This document shows positions 15,477-23,093 of a DNA stretch of 56,129 bases, piece by piece. The DNA lies in assembly GCA_964622835.1 (NCBI GenBank), contig CAZUSA010000004.1, positions 1 through 56,129 of the forward strand, in the 5' to 3' direction. The position numbers and the translations under genes were made by a program. The notes under the pieces are model-generated. The model did no database searches. It had not been told where the DNA came from and saw only the letters and a program-made list of their open reading frames with translations. Numbering within the stretch: position 1 is the stretch's first letter; every line of letters starts with the position of its first letter. Source of the stretch: JABIKK01 sp964622835. Its GTDB lineage: Archaea; Nanobdellota; Nanobdellia; SCGC-AAA011-G17; UBA489.

Positions 15477-16151
15477 ATGGATAAAGAATTAATTATCAAC
15501 GCAATACAAGCAGTTAAAGAGACTGCTAAAGAACGGAAGTTTACCGAGTCTCTTGACCTTATTATTAATTTGAAAGGATTAAATCTCAAGAAAGAGGATG
15601 AAAAGATTCTTGCATTTTTACCATTGCCGCATGATCGTGGTAAGAAAGTTACTGTTACTGCATTAGTTGGTAGCGAACTGTCAACGAAAGCAAAAGAAGC
15701 ATGTACAAATGTTATTTTAGATACTGAATTTAAGGGGCAAGATAAGAAGAAAATTAAGAGGCTTGCTGAAAAGACTGATTATTTTGTTGCTCAAGCGACT
15801 ATCATGCCAAAGGTTGCTGCAACGTTTGGTCGTGTGTTGGGTCCTCGTGGAAGAATGCCTAATCCAAAGGCTGGTTGTGTTGTTCCTCCGACGGCAGATC
15901 TAAAACCTTTAATGGAACGATTACAAACGTTGGTAAAATTAGAAACAAAGAATGAACAAGTTGTCAAAGTATGTTTAGGTAAAGCGTCTACAGATGATGC
16001 ATTGCTTGCAGAAAATGCTATGGTTGTCTACAATTATATTATTGGTCATGTTCCTCAAGAAAAAAATAATATTAAAAATGTTTTAATTAAATCTTCAATG
16101 GGTAAACCTGTTGTTGTTGGTAAAGAAGCAAAGGGGGCTAAGAAGAAATGA
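15477..16151 (+). CDS. rpl1: 50S ribosomal protein uL1, archaeal type
   Basis: A 224-residue uL1 with the domain-II signature FGRVLGPRGRMPNPKAG and the archaeal KNIKNVLIKSSMG C-terminal region. It forms the L1 stalk at the E-site and often represses its own operon. It is the first gene of the uL1-uL10-L12 cluster and its stop overlaps the uL10 start by 4 nt. The structured leader fits autoregulation. Length is normal for archaea. Confidence 0.96.
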   Translation: MDKELIINAIQAVKETAKERKFTESLDLIINLKGLNLKKEDEKILAFLPLPHDRGKKVTVTALVGSELSTKAKEACTNVILDTEFKGQDKKKIKRLAEKTDYFVAQATIMPKVAATFGRVLGPRGRMPNPKAGCVVPPTADLKPLMERLQTLVKLETKNEQVVKVCLGKASTDDALLAENAMVVYNYIIGHVPQEKNNIKNVLIKSSMGKPVVVGKEAKGAKKK

Positions 16152-17407
16152 CATACAAGCCCCACATTACACAAGTAAAGAAAGATGAAGTCGCAGATAT
16201 GAAGCGATTATTCAAAGAGTATCCTGTCGCTGGTATTATCAATTTAGAGGGGTTACCGACGTTAATGTTGCAACGTATTTTATTCGCATTAGGTGATGAT
16301 ATTGTTTTGAAAGTTACAAAGAAACGGTTAATGAAGTTAGCTATTCATGATTTAGCAAAAGATCATAAGAATATTGATCAGTTAGAACAACATTTGTCTG
16401 GTATTCCTGCATTAATGTTTACAAAGGTTGATCCTTTTTTAATGTACAAAAAAATAGAAAAGAACAAAGCATCTGCTGCTGCTAAAGTTGGTCAGAAAGC
16501 ACCGAATGATTTGGGTGTTGAAGCTGGTCCTACACCGTTTGCTCCTGGTCCGATGATTGGTGAGTTAGGTATGTTAGGGTTAAAGACGGAAGTAAAAGAT
16601 GGTAAGATTCATATTAAAGATGATAAGGTGTTAGTGAAAGATGGTGAGGAAATTTCTGAACAAGTTGCAGGGTTATTATCGAAGTTAGGTATTGAACCGA
16701 TGAAGGTTGGTTTGAATGTTATGGTAACATATCAAGATGGAGAAATTTTAGATAAGTCTATCTTGGGTGTTGATGAAGCTGAGTACATTGAAAATATTAA
16801 GATTGCTGCTGTGGAATCTTTAGGATTGGCTATGCAATGTGGTATTGTTACAAAAGAAACGATTACACCGATGCTTACAAAAGCGCAACGTGAATCGTTA
16901 GCATTAGCTGAAGGTACTGATGTTATGACGCCAGAGAATGCTGGTAATGTTGTGGCAAAAGCTGAAGCTGCTGCATCGAAGATAGATGATAAAGTGCCTG
17001 ATGCACCTGTTGAAGAAAAACCTGTTGAAAAGGTTGAAGAAGCACCTCAAGAAGAAGGTAAAGAAACACCTAAAGAACCTGTTGAAGAACCAAAAGCAGA
17101 TCCTATTCCTGAACCAGAACGTCCTCCTGTTGAGGAACCTCCACCAGAAACTCCTGCAGAACCTGCAGAGAAGCCTGTTACAGAGGAACCGAAAGACATT
17201 AAACAGGACGCAGCAACGAAAGAAGCTGCACAGGAACCGTCAAGTGAAGCTGATTCAATGAAGAAAACAGCTGCTCTTGCACAGGAAATAATGGGTTCAG
17301 GTATTACAGAAAACGGGAGCAAAGAGTCTACACAACCACAAGAGCAAGACATCACAAAGTTGATTAACAAGCTCAAAGATGAAAAAAGCGCTGGAGAAGC
17401 GTCTTAA
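16148..17407 (+). CDS. rplP0: 50S ribosomal protein uL10 (P0) with unusual Pro/Glu-rich C-terminal extension
   Basis: The first 250-280 residues are a normal archaeal uL10/P0 (rRNA-binding domain with LMLQRILFALGDD; GPMIGELGMLG insert; P1-binding helices). From about residue 285 the sequence becomes a low-complexity stretch rich in Pro and Glu, ending in a helix (ITKLINKLKDEK). The usual acidic tail ending in a GLGALFG-type factor-binding motif, shared with P1, is absent; P1 keeps it. The 419 residues exceed the usual 300-345. The extension may form a flexible linker or bind another factor. Confidence 0.93.
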   Translation: MTYKPHITQVKKDEVADMKRLFKEYPVAGIINLEGLPTLMLQRILFALGDDIVLKVTKKRLMKLAIHDLAKDHKNIDQLEQHLSGIPALMFTKVDPFLMYKKIEKNKASAAAKVGQKAPNDLGVEAGPTPFAPGPMIGELGMLGLKTEVKDGKIHIKDDKVLVKDGEEISEQVAGLLSKLGIEPMKVGLNVMVTYQDGEILDKSILGVDEAEYIENIKIAAVESLGLAMQCGIVTKETITPMLTKAQRESLALAEGTDVMTPENAGNVVAKAEAAASKIDDKVPDAPVEEKPVEKVEEAPQEEGKETPKEPVEEPKADPIPEPERPPVEEPPPETPAEPAEKPVTEEPKDIKQDAATKEAAQEPSSEADSMKKTAALAQEIMGSGITENGSKESTQPQEQDITKLINKLKDEKSAGEAS

Positions 17408-17434
17408 GATTCATGTGGAGGACTACGAGAAAAA

Positions 17435-17743
17435 ATGGAATATGTTTATGCCGCGATGTTGGTTCACAAGATCGGCGGAAAAATCGATGAAGACACAGTT
17501 AAGAAAGTCATACAGGCAGCTGGCGGTACGCCAGATGATGGCCGAGTAAAAGCACTTGTTGCTGCATTGAGCGATGTTGATATCGACGCAGCTATTAAGG
17601 AAGCTTCGGTTGCACCTGTTGCAGCAGCGGCACCAGCATCTGGTGGTGAAGCGGCAGCGGCAGATAGTAAGAAGGAAGAAAAGGAAGAAGAAAAGAAGTC
17701 TGCTGAAGACGCAGCGGCTGGTCTTGGAGCTCTATTCGGTTAG
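17435..17743 (+). CDS. rpl12: 50S ribosomal protein P1 (archaeal L12)
   Basis: A 102-residue archaeal P1: N-terminal dimerisation helices (MEYVYAAMLVHKIGGKID), an Ala/Glu/Lys-rich hinge and the conserved GLGALFG end that binds translational GTPases. Dimers of it attach to the uL10 stalk helices. A GTGGAGGA ribosome site lies about 16 nt before the ATG. A run of ten T residues (17756-17766) just downstream probably acts as a terminator or attenuator before the coiled-coil gene. Confidence 0.96.
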   Translation: MEYVYAAMLVHKIGGKIDEDTVKKVIQAAGGTPDDGRVKALVAALSDVDIDAAIKEASVAPVAAAAPASGGEAAAADSKKEEKEEEKKSAEDAAAGLGALFG

Positions 17744-17807
17744 ACTCCATAGTTCTTTTTTTTTTAATTATTTCTTACTGACTGTACGACTTTTGTAGAG
17801 ACACACC

Positions 17808-18914
17808 ATGACAGAAGAAACAAAAGCAGTCAAGGAACATGAAAACATCCAGCGTGAGCCGGAAACAAATACTTCTCAAGAACATTCTGCGGAAACAGTA
17901 ACACCTGTAGTAGAAAGTAAAGAAACACCGACAGAAGTTGTTAAAGAAGAACCAAAGAAAGAAGGTAAGGAAGAACCTAAAGAAGAAGTAAAAGAACCTG
18001 TCAAAGAAACACCAAAGGAATCCGTTAAAGAAACACCTAAAGAAACGTTTGATCTTGCAACAGCTAATGTTGACACATTAAAGAAGAGATTAAATGAATT
18101 GAATGAACAGAAAGAAGTGTGGTTCCAAAAGAAGGAAGAATTAAACAAAGAAATAGCAGTGTTAATTAAATCATTAAAGGCGTTAAACCCTGAAATTGAA
18201 ATACAGAAAGTAAAAGAACGTGAATTACGGCAACAGCGTGATGTGCATAATAAACAGTTTTTATCATCCTTAAGTCAGTCAAAGAATTTAGTGAAGAATC
18301 AACGTGCATTGACTGAAAAGTATGGTCAGGGTATGTCGCCTACAAAGTTAGAAGAGCGTATTCAGAAGTTAGAGTATTCTATTGAAACAGAAGCGTTGTC
18401 CATGACGAAAGAAAAGAAGATTATGGAGAAGATTCGTGAATTAAAGAAAGTGTTAGGTGCTGTTGAAACCGTTGGTGATTTCAAGGCGCAAATGGGTGAA
18501 ATTTCAAAATCGTTAACGGAAGCAAAAGAACAAGCAGACGTGCAACATACTGCGTTAAAGGAACATGTAAAAGAAAATAAACGTCGCTTTAGAGAATATT
18601 TGGCTAATTCTAAGAAAGTAAATCAATTGAAGAAAGAACAACGAAAAGCGTTCAAACAGTTTGTTACATTCAAAACAGAATTTGCAAAGGTTAATAGTGC
18701 ATTAAAGGAACAGATGAAGAAGGAAGGTATTGCTCCACCAAAAAGAAAGAAGAATAAAAAACAACCACGAAAAGAAGTGCATAAAGTAAAAACATCATTT
18801 ATTGATACTGCAAAGATTATTGAAGAGAAAGTAAAAGTTGTTGAAGAGAAATTACGTTCAAAGAAGAAGTTAACAACAGAAGATATTCTTGCGATGCAAG
18901 GAAAGAAAGAGTAG
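17808..18914 (+). CDS. Archaeal coiled-coil protein (COG1340-like)
   Basis: A 368-residue protein. An N-terminal region of about 80 residues consists of acidic/Lys repeats with KEEPKEE and VKETPKE units; then a long coiled coil (about 85-300), a basic patch (PPKRKKNKKQPRK) and the C-terminal KLTTEDILAMQ motif seen in COG1340 archaeal coiled-coil proteins. Relatives are associated with ribosomes, and the gene follows the stalk-protein genes, which supports a translation-related role. The biochemical function is unknown. It starts 65 nt after rpl12. Confidence 0.8.
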   Translation: MTEETKAVKEHENIQREPETNTSQEHSAETVTPVVESKETPTEVVKEEPKKEGKEEPKEEVKEPVKETPKESVKETPKETFDLATANVDTLKKRLNELNEQKEVWFQKKEELNKEIAVLIKSLKALNPEIEIQKVKERELRQQRDVHNKQFLSSLSQSKNLVKNQRALTEKYGQGMSPTKLEERIQKLEYSIETEALSMTKEKKIMEKIRELKKVLGAVETVGDFKAQMGEISKSLTEAKEQADVQHTALKEHVKENKRRFREYLANSKKVNQLKKEQRKAFKQFVTFKTEFAKVNSALKEQMKKEGIAPPKRKKNKKQPRKEVHKVKTSFIDTAKIIEEKVKVVEEKLRSKKKLTTEDILAMQGKKE

Positions 18915-18920
18915 TTTTAG

Positions 18921-19709
18921 CTAAACAACAGGAACATCATGTTCTAATGATTCAAATGTTGTATCGTCATGTTCTAATCCTTCCCAACCCCAGTCTCTTG
19001 TTTGTGTTGTTTCAATCAAACCTTGGCTTAAACCAATAGTTGGTGTGAATGCATACCATGTGGTAATGCCTGCACTATCAAAGAGAGCAGAAGCAACACC
19101 CGGATCTTTTCCTTGGTGAAGTAACCATGATTGACCAACTGTTTTTGCACCAGCGTAGGCTAAATCAAATTTTGCAAATCCTTTAATGGTATTCCAGAAG
19201 CCTCTTCCAATTCTTCCTAAAGAAAATTTGCCATTAACTTTGTATTTTTGTGAATTAGTTCTTATTTCATTACCCATGTATGCAGTATATGCAGTGAGTA
19301 GTTGCGCTCCTAATGTTGCTAAAGATGTTCCAACAAGTTTTCCAAGTTCTGGAAGGTTCGGATGGTTTTCTTTAATCCAAGAATCTGCAGCTTCAGCAGC
19401 AGGAATGCCCGCAAGAACAAAGGGGACTGTAGAAACTAAATTACTTTGAAGGTACAATACGCCAGGTCTTGTGTCCAAGTTGTCACGTAATCGTTCTCGT
19501 AGTTGGAATGTGGGACTGTTATTTCTTGTATATTCAACTGTTAAAAATTCAGGCGTTTCTTTACCCAATAAACCATAAATACTTTCAGCTAATCCAGCTG
19601 CTTTTTCACCAACCCAAATAGGCATGGATGCAAGAGCGTCTGTATAAGTGCCCGCAGTATATTTGCCGTAATATTTCCATCTCTCTGTTCTGGTTGGTTC
19701 AGTAGTCAT
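18921..19709 (-). CDS. Hypothetical membrane-associated protein
   Basis: A 262-residue protein of no recognised family. Several moderately hydrophobic Ala/Gly-rich segments (ALASMPIWVGEKAAGL, VSTVPFVLAGIPAAEAA, LVGTSLATLGAQLLTAYTAY) could be amphipathic or transmembrane helices; the C-terminus is acidic with two similar LEHD-containing stretches. There is no clear signal peptide. It is transcribed from a promoter overlapped by a perfect palindrome and follows the archaeosortase gene on the same strand, hinting at an envelope role. Confidence 0.6.
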   Translation of the reverse strand: MTTEPTRTERWKYYGKYTAGTYTDALASMPIWVGEKAAGLAESIYGLLGKETPEFLTVEYTRNNSPTFQLRERLRDNLDTRPGVLYLQSNLVSTVPFVLAGIPAAEAADSWIKENHPNLPELGKLVGTSLATLGAQLLTAYTAYMGNEIRTNSQKYKVNGKFSLGRIGRGFWNTIKGFAKFDLAYAGAKTVGQSWLLHQGKDPGVASALFDSAGITTWYAFTPTIGLSQGLIETTQTRDWGWEGLEHDDTTFESLEHDVPVV

Positions 19710-19745
19710 TGGTGTCGTCGTTATTGTGTTATGTTGTCTATAATC

Positions 19746-19771
19746 AAAGTATATTCTTCAGCATATACTTT
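19746..19771. promoter_or_regulatory. Perfect 9-bp inverted repeat in the promoter of the 18921-19709 gene
   Basis: AAAGTATAT-N8-ATATACTTT spans from the edge of the TATA box (TTTATAAAG on the minus strand) to the expected start of transcription of the gene at 18921-19709. Symmetry, length and position fit an operator bound by a dimeric repressor. Confidence 0.45.
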
Positions 19772-19791
19772 ATAAATCTAACTAAACATAG

Positions 19792-20298
19792 TTATCTTCT
19801 CAAGAGTTTTAGTAAATATTTCCAATCACTCACTATGGGAATTGCTTTAATCCTATACAGTTTTACTAAGAAGATCCACACAAGAGCAACAAAAACACCT
19901 GAGAGTACTTTCCAGGTGAATAAATGTAAGGTAACAAACATATCTATATTGTTGTTGATCAATAAGGTGGCTAGCACGAATATTCTCATAACATTCACAA
20001 GGAAGATAATGACGGCTCCGGTGAGGAATATCTGAAGTCCTTTTTTGAATGAAATCCTGGGTGTAAACAAGACCAACACCGCTAAAAAAAGATACGCTCC
20101 AAGGGCACTGCATGCAGTAATGTAATCAATACTTTTGGATCCTAAGTGGATAATTGTTCCCGATAAGGTCGCATCATAAAACCAGCGTAAGGGTATCGTT
20201 GTAACAAACGCAGAAAATTGAGTAAATCCTTCTGTATACAATGGTCTAAAAAGAACCAAAAGAACTGCAGTAATGTATCGCATAATCAAGGTAAACAT
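19792..20298 (-). CDS. Archaeosortase/exosortase-family membrane transpeptidase
   Basis: A 168-residue polytopic protein with the three family residues in order: Cys in DYITACSALGAYLF, Arg in FLVNVMRIFVLA and His in VTLHLFTWKVLSG. These form the catalytic set of exosortases and archaeosortases, which cleave a C-terminal sorting tail and attach the protein to a lipid. It is short, close to the minimal catalytic core. No gene in this window shows a recognised sorting tail such as PGF-CTERM, though the two S-layer-like proteins nearby end in one membrane helix with basic residues. Confidence 0.83.
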   Translation of the reverse strand: MFTLIMRYITAVLLVLFRPLYTEGFTQFSAFVTTIPLRWFYDATLSGTIIHLGSKSIDYITACSALGAYLFLAVLVLFTPRISFKKGLQIFLTGAVIIFLVNVMRIFVLATLLINNNIDMFVTLHLFTWKVLSGVFVALVWIFLVKLYRIKAIPIVSDWKYLLKLLRR

Positions 20299-20387
20299 AC
20301 CTCCAAGAAATCACTTGTTATTTTAAGGTTTTTCTAATTCAAGTGTTATAAAGCGTTGTAAAGTGTTTTGTAAAGGGTTTTGAAAGT

Positions 20388-20440
20388 ATGTTTATAAGCA
20401 AATCAACGAACGGTTAGAGCAACAAACCTGGAGGTTCGTT
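20388..20440 (+). promoter_or_regulatory. Promoter and 5' hairpin leader of the 20441 gene
   Basis: A TATA element (GTTTATAAGC, 20389-20398) predicts a start near 20405, exactly where a perfect 7-bp inverted repeat begins: AACGAAC (20405-20411) with GTTCGTT (20434-20440). A 4-bp inner stem (GGTT/AACC) leaves TGGAG of the Shine-Dalgarno in a bulge. The message therefore starts with a hairpin that holds the ribosome site. Confidence 0.5.
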
Positions 20441-21247
20441 ATGATGAAAAACAAAATAAGCGCATTATTCGTGATGGCAATATTCCTTGTCGGTCTTATG
20501 CCTTTGGCATTTGCTCAAGGGGTTCAGTCAAAGGATGCGCCGGAAGTCCTCGAGCTAAAAGCACATAAAAGTGCAGTTATAGCTGGTGGAAAAATAACAC
20601 ACGTGCGGACAAGTGATGCACGTAATGCAAGACATATGAAGTTACGCACTGCTGCTGAAGAGCGAAGAGCTCGCGGTCCTATTAATAAACATATTAAAGA
20701 CCTGCGAGGTCACACGGGTGTTTTTGATGAGAATCAACACAGACACGCAGTAGATGTTGTTCTTCAGGCAATGGGAGCTATTGAACGTCTTAGTTTACTT
20801 CATGAGAAGTTAGCAGATCGTCTTGAGAGCCAACCTCACTTGCAAGAAGCACACCCTCATGCTTTGAATCGTATTGAAACAGCTCAGAAAGAGTTGGCTA
20901 ATATGTATCAGGTATTGGAAGGTGTTATTGCAGATGATGAAGTAACATCGACTGAGTACAGAAGTGAAGTATATCCTATTTTACAAAAGATTGGACCTCA
21001 AATCCATGCTTTGAAAAATAACGATGATTTCCGTGGTATTCGTGAATCTCACGTTCGTGATTTCGTAGAACGATTCCGTGAAGAAAGTTTACCAAAGATT
21101 CGTGCTCGTCACCGTGCTCGCGGATTATCTGATGCTGCTACAGAAGAACGTGTTGCAAGCATTGAACGTGAACTTGGTGGTTTCGTAAAAGCTGATCATG
21201 CAGATCGTCTTGGACGCCTCGAACGTATTCGTGCATCTATGGTCTAA
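20441..21247 (+). CDS. Secreted helical protein of unknown function
   Basis: A 268-residue protein with a clear Sec signal peptide (MMKNKISALFVMAIFLVGLMP then AFAQG, cleavage near residue 25) and a mature part that is highly charged, His/Arg/Glu-rich and predicted almost all helical, with no transmembrane anchor. No family is recognised. Strong signals (SD GGAGG, leader hairpin, a UUCG hairpin terminator) suggest high expression. It is probably a periplasm-like space or envelope protein. It lies upstream of the receptor gene on the same strand but has its own terminator. Confidence 0.72.
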   Translation: MMKNKISALFVMAIFLVGLMPLAFAQGVQSKDAPEVLELKAHKSAVIAGGKITHVRTSDARNARHMKLRTAAEERRARGPINKHIKDLRGHTGVFDENQHRHAVDVVLQAMGAIERLSLLHEKLADRLESQPHLQEAHPHALNRIETAQKELANMYQVLEGVIADDEVTSTEYRSEVYPILQKIGPQIHALKNNDDFRGIRESHVRDFVERFREESLPKIRARHRARGLSDAATEERVASIERELGGFVKADHADRLGRLERIRASMV

Positions 21248-21269
21248 TCCTTCGGGATTAGATTTTTTT
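21243..21269 (+). terminator. UUCG hairpin followed by T-tract (bacterial-like intrinsic terminator)
   Basis: A perfect 8-bp stem TCTAATCC/GGATTAGA with a TTCG tetraloop is followed at once by seven T residues. The stop codon of the secreted-protein gene lies inside the stem. Confidence 0.75.
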
Positions 21270-21323
21270 CTTTTTTAAATAAATGAAGTAAACCATTTAA
21301 ACTCCTCTTTTTATTCTGACAGT

Positions 21324-22895
21324 ATGAAGATCGGTAAGAAGTTATTATGGGGTTTTGTAACAATAGTGTTATTCTTATTTTTGAGTGCTGTGGTCACAAC
21401 AGTGTATACCTTGCGTATTAATAATCAATTAGAAACAGTTACAGAACAGATCAATCCGTTAGAGAGCAACGTCCAAGATATGGTGAGTGTGTTGTGGAAG
21501 AGTAATTACATTGTGCAACGGTATTCGACAGAAAATGATTTGGAAATTTTAGAGGAATTACGTTTTGAGTTTGAGCATATTAATCAACAGTTTATACAAA
21601 AGGCAAAAAACATTGCTGAAACGACAGGGTCTGGTGTGGTGAAGAATCATGTTGGACAAGCAGCAAATAAACATCGGACGTTTTATCAGTTAGCAGAAAA
21701 ATTGTTAGCAAACCGTGATAATGATGTTCTTAGTGGTGTTATCTACGATCAATCTTCTTTGTTGGTACAGTATAGTATTGCAAAACAATTAGAACGTGAT
21801 GTTGTTGGTGCTGTTGAAGCGTTACAAGAAGCGTTGGATGAATTGGTTGATATTAAACAAGAAGCAAAATTACAATCGACACGTGTGGTTACAACAGCGA
21901 TTATTATGATTGTGTTAACAGCTATAGCTGGTATGGCTGCAGCGTTTATTGTGTGGTCATCATTAACGAAGTCTATTACAAAACCTATCCATGCGTTATC
22001 TCAGGCTGCAGGTCGTTTGAGCAAGGGTCAATTTGACACAGCAGTTGAAGTTGAAGATAGTGATAATGAGATTGCTGATTTGGCGTTTACGTTTAATCAG
22101 ATGGTTGCAAGTTTGCGTAAGATTGTGCAAGAAAGTCCGCGGTTACGTCGTTTTATTAAGATTAAAGAGAAGAAAGATATGTTGTCACATGGGTTTGTGT
22201 TAGAGTCTGGGACAAGTTATGTTATTCGTGATACCTCTGCTGCTGAATCGTATGAATTGTTTTTAGAAAAGAGTGAAGAAGGGTACACTCCTTTGTTAGT
22301 GACGCGTCAAAATCCTACATTGGTTGGACAACGGTATGGGTTGCCTAAAAAGAGTATGGTGTGGTTGTCTGATGAAAAATCTAAAGGCGTTACGTCTGTG
22401 TCTCAGATAAAGCAGTTACAAAAGGTGATGGTTGATTTTGTTGTTGCTCATCCAAAGTCGATTATATTGTTTGATCGTTCGGATTACATAGTGAATAAAA
22501 ACGGGTTTGATCCTTTCTTAGAATGTGTTACTGCAGTGAATGATAAAATAATGACCAAAGACGCATTATTGTTGGTGCCTGTTGATCCTGCATTGTTTTC
22601 AAATAAGCAATTATCATTATTGGAGAAGGAATTGCAAAAGCCATTACACCAGGATGCTGACATATCATTAGCAGAGGATTTGGTGTCGATGGTGAAGTTT
22701 GTTTCTAATCGTTCTGCATTAAATAAACCAGTAACATATAAGGAAATTGGAGCAGAATTTGGTATTACGGCTCCGACAACACAGAAGAAACTGGAAGAGT
22801 TACAACAGCTAGGGTTGGTATCTGTAAGTAAGGTTGGTCGTAATAAATTTGTTAAAATAACGCGTCAAGGACAACGGTTGGCTGCAAACCAATAG
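21324..22895 (+). CDS. Membrane receptor with HAMP, DUF835 and C-terminal winged helix
   Basis: A 523-residue one-component regulator. An N-terminal membrane helix (8-30), an extracellular four-helix-bundle sensor like those of chemoreceptors (about 31-190), a second helix (about 192-214), a HAMP domain (SITKPIHALSQAAGRLSKG onwards), a DUF835 domain (GTSYVIRDTS...LVTRQNPTLV...LLVPVDPALF) and a C-terminal winged helix (TYKEIGAEFGITAPTTQKKL then LVSVSKVGRNKF). No kinase or MCP signalling tip is present, so the signal probably passes straight from the membrane to DNA. The ligand is unknown. Confidence 0.82.
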   Translation: MKIGKKLLWGFVTIVLFLFLSAVVTTVYTLRINNQLETVTEQINPLESNVQDMVSVLWKSNYIVQRYSTENDLEILEELRFEFEHINQQFIQKAKNIAETTGSGVVKNHVGQAANKHRTFYQLAEKLLANRDNDVLSGVIYDQSSLLVQYSIAKQLERDVVGAVEALQEALDELVDIKQEAKLQSTRVVTTAIIMIVLTAIAGMAAAFIVWSSLTKSITKPIHALSQAAGRLSKGQFDTAVEVEDSDNEIADLAFTFNQMVASLRKIVQESPRLRRFIKIKEKKDMLSHGFVLESGTSYVIRDTSAAESYELFLEKSEEGYTPLLVTRQNPTLVGQRYGLPKKSMVWLSDEKSKGVTSVSQIKQLQKVMVDFVVAHPKSIILFDRSDYIVNKNGFDPFLECVTAVNDKIMTKDALLLVPVDPALFSNKQLSLLEKELQKPLHQDADISLAEDLVSMVKFVSNRSALNKPVTYKEIGAEFGITAPTTQKKLEELQQLGLVSVSKVGRNKFVKITRQGQRLAANQ

Positions 22896-22949
22896 GACTT
22901 TCACTGTTTTTAACTATTTTTTACTATTGAACACTGTTTTTTTTAAGTA

Positions 22950-23090
22950 TGTTTATAAAGAAATATCCTATTACTCCTGATAAGCGTGTAAGAAGAGTTC
23001 AAGGCTTTTCTTTACAGCTAAAACCTCCGTTCACACGGTTTGTCTTTGCGGGCCTCTGGGATTAAACCCAGGGGATTGCATTTATTTTTT
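22950..23090 (+). ncRNA. Candidate structured non-coding RNA
   Basis: The intergenic region has a TATA element (GTTTATAAAG, 22951-22960) with no open frame after it. The predicted transcript contains CCGT-TCAC-ACGG near 23028-23039 and a strong hairpin CCTCTGGG-ATTAAA-CCCAGGGG (about 23054-23075), then a T-rich end before the convergent uppP gene. I could not assign it to a known RNA (no C/D or H/ACA boxes are convincing). It could instead be the shared terminator of the convergent genes. Confidence 0.35.
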
Positions 23091-23093
23091 GTA

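Noticed and set aside
17047..17376. Long Ser/Gly-rich open frame on the minus strand
   Set aside because: It is the antisense shadow of the low-complexity Pro/Glu/Lys extension of uL10 and has no promoter or ribosome site.
17744..17807. Hairpin terminator after rpl12
   Set aside because: Only a three-base-pair stem can be drawn; the ten-T run alone is the likelier signal.
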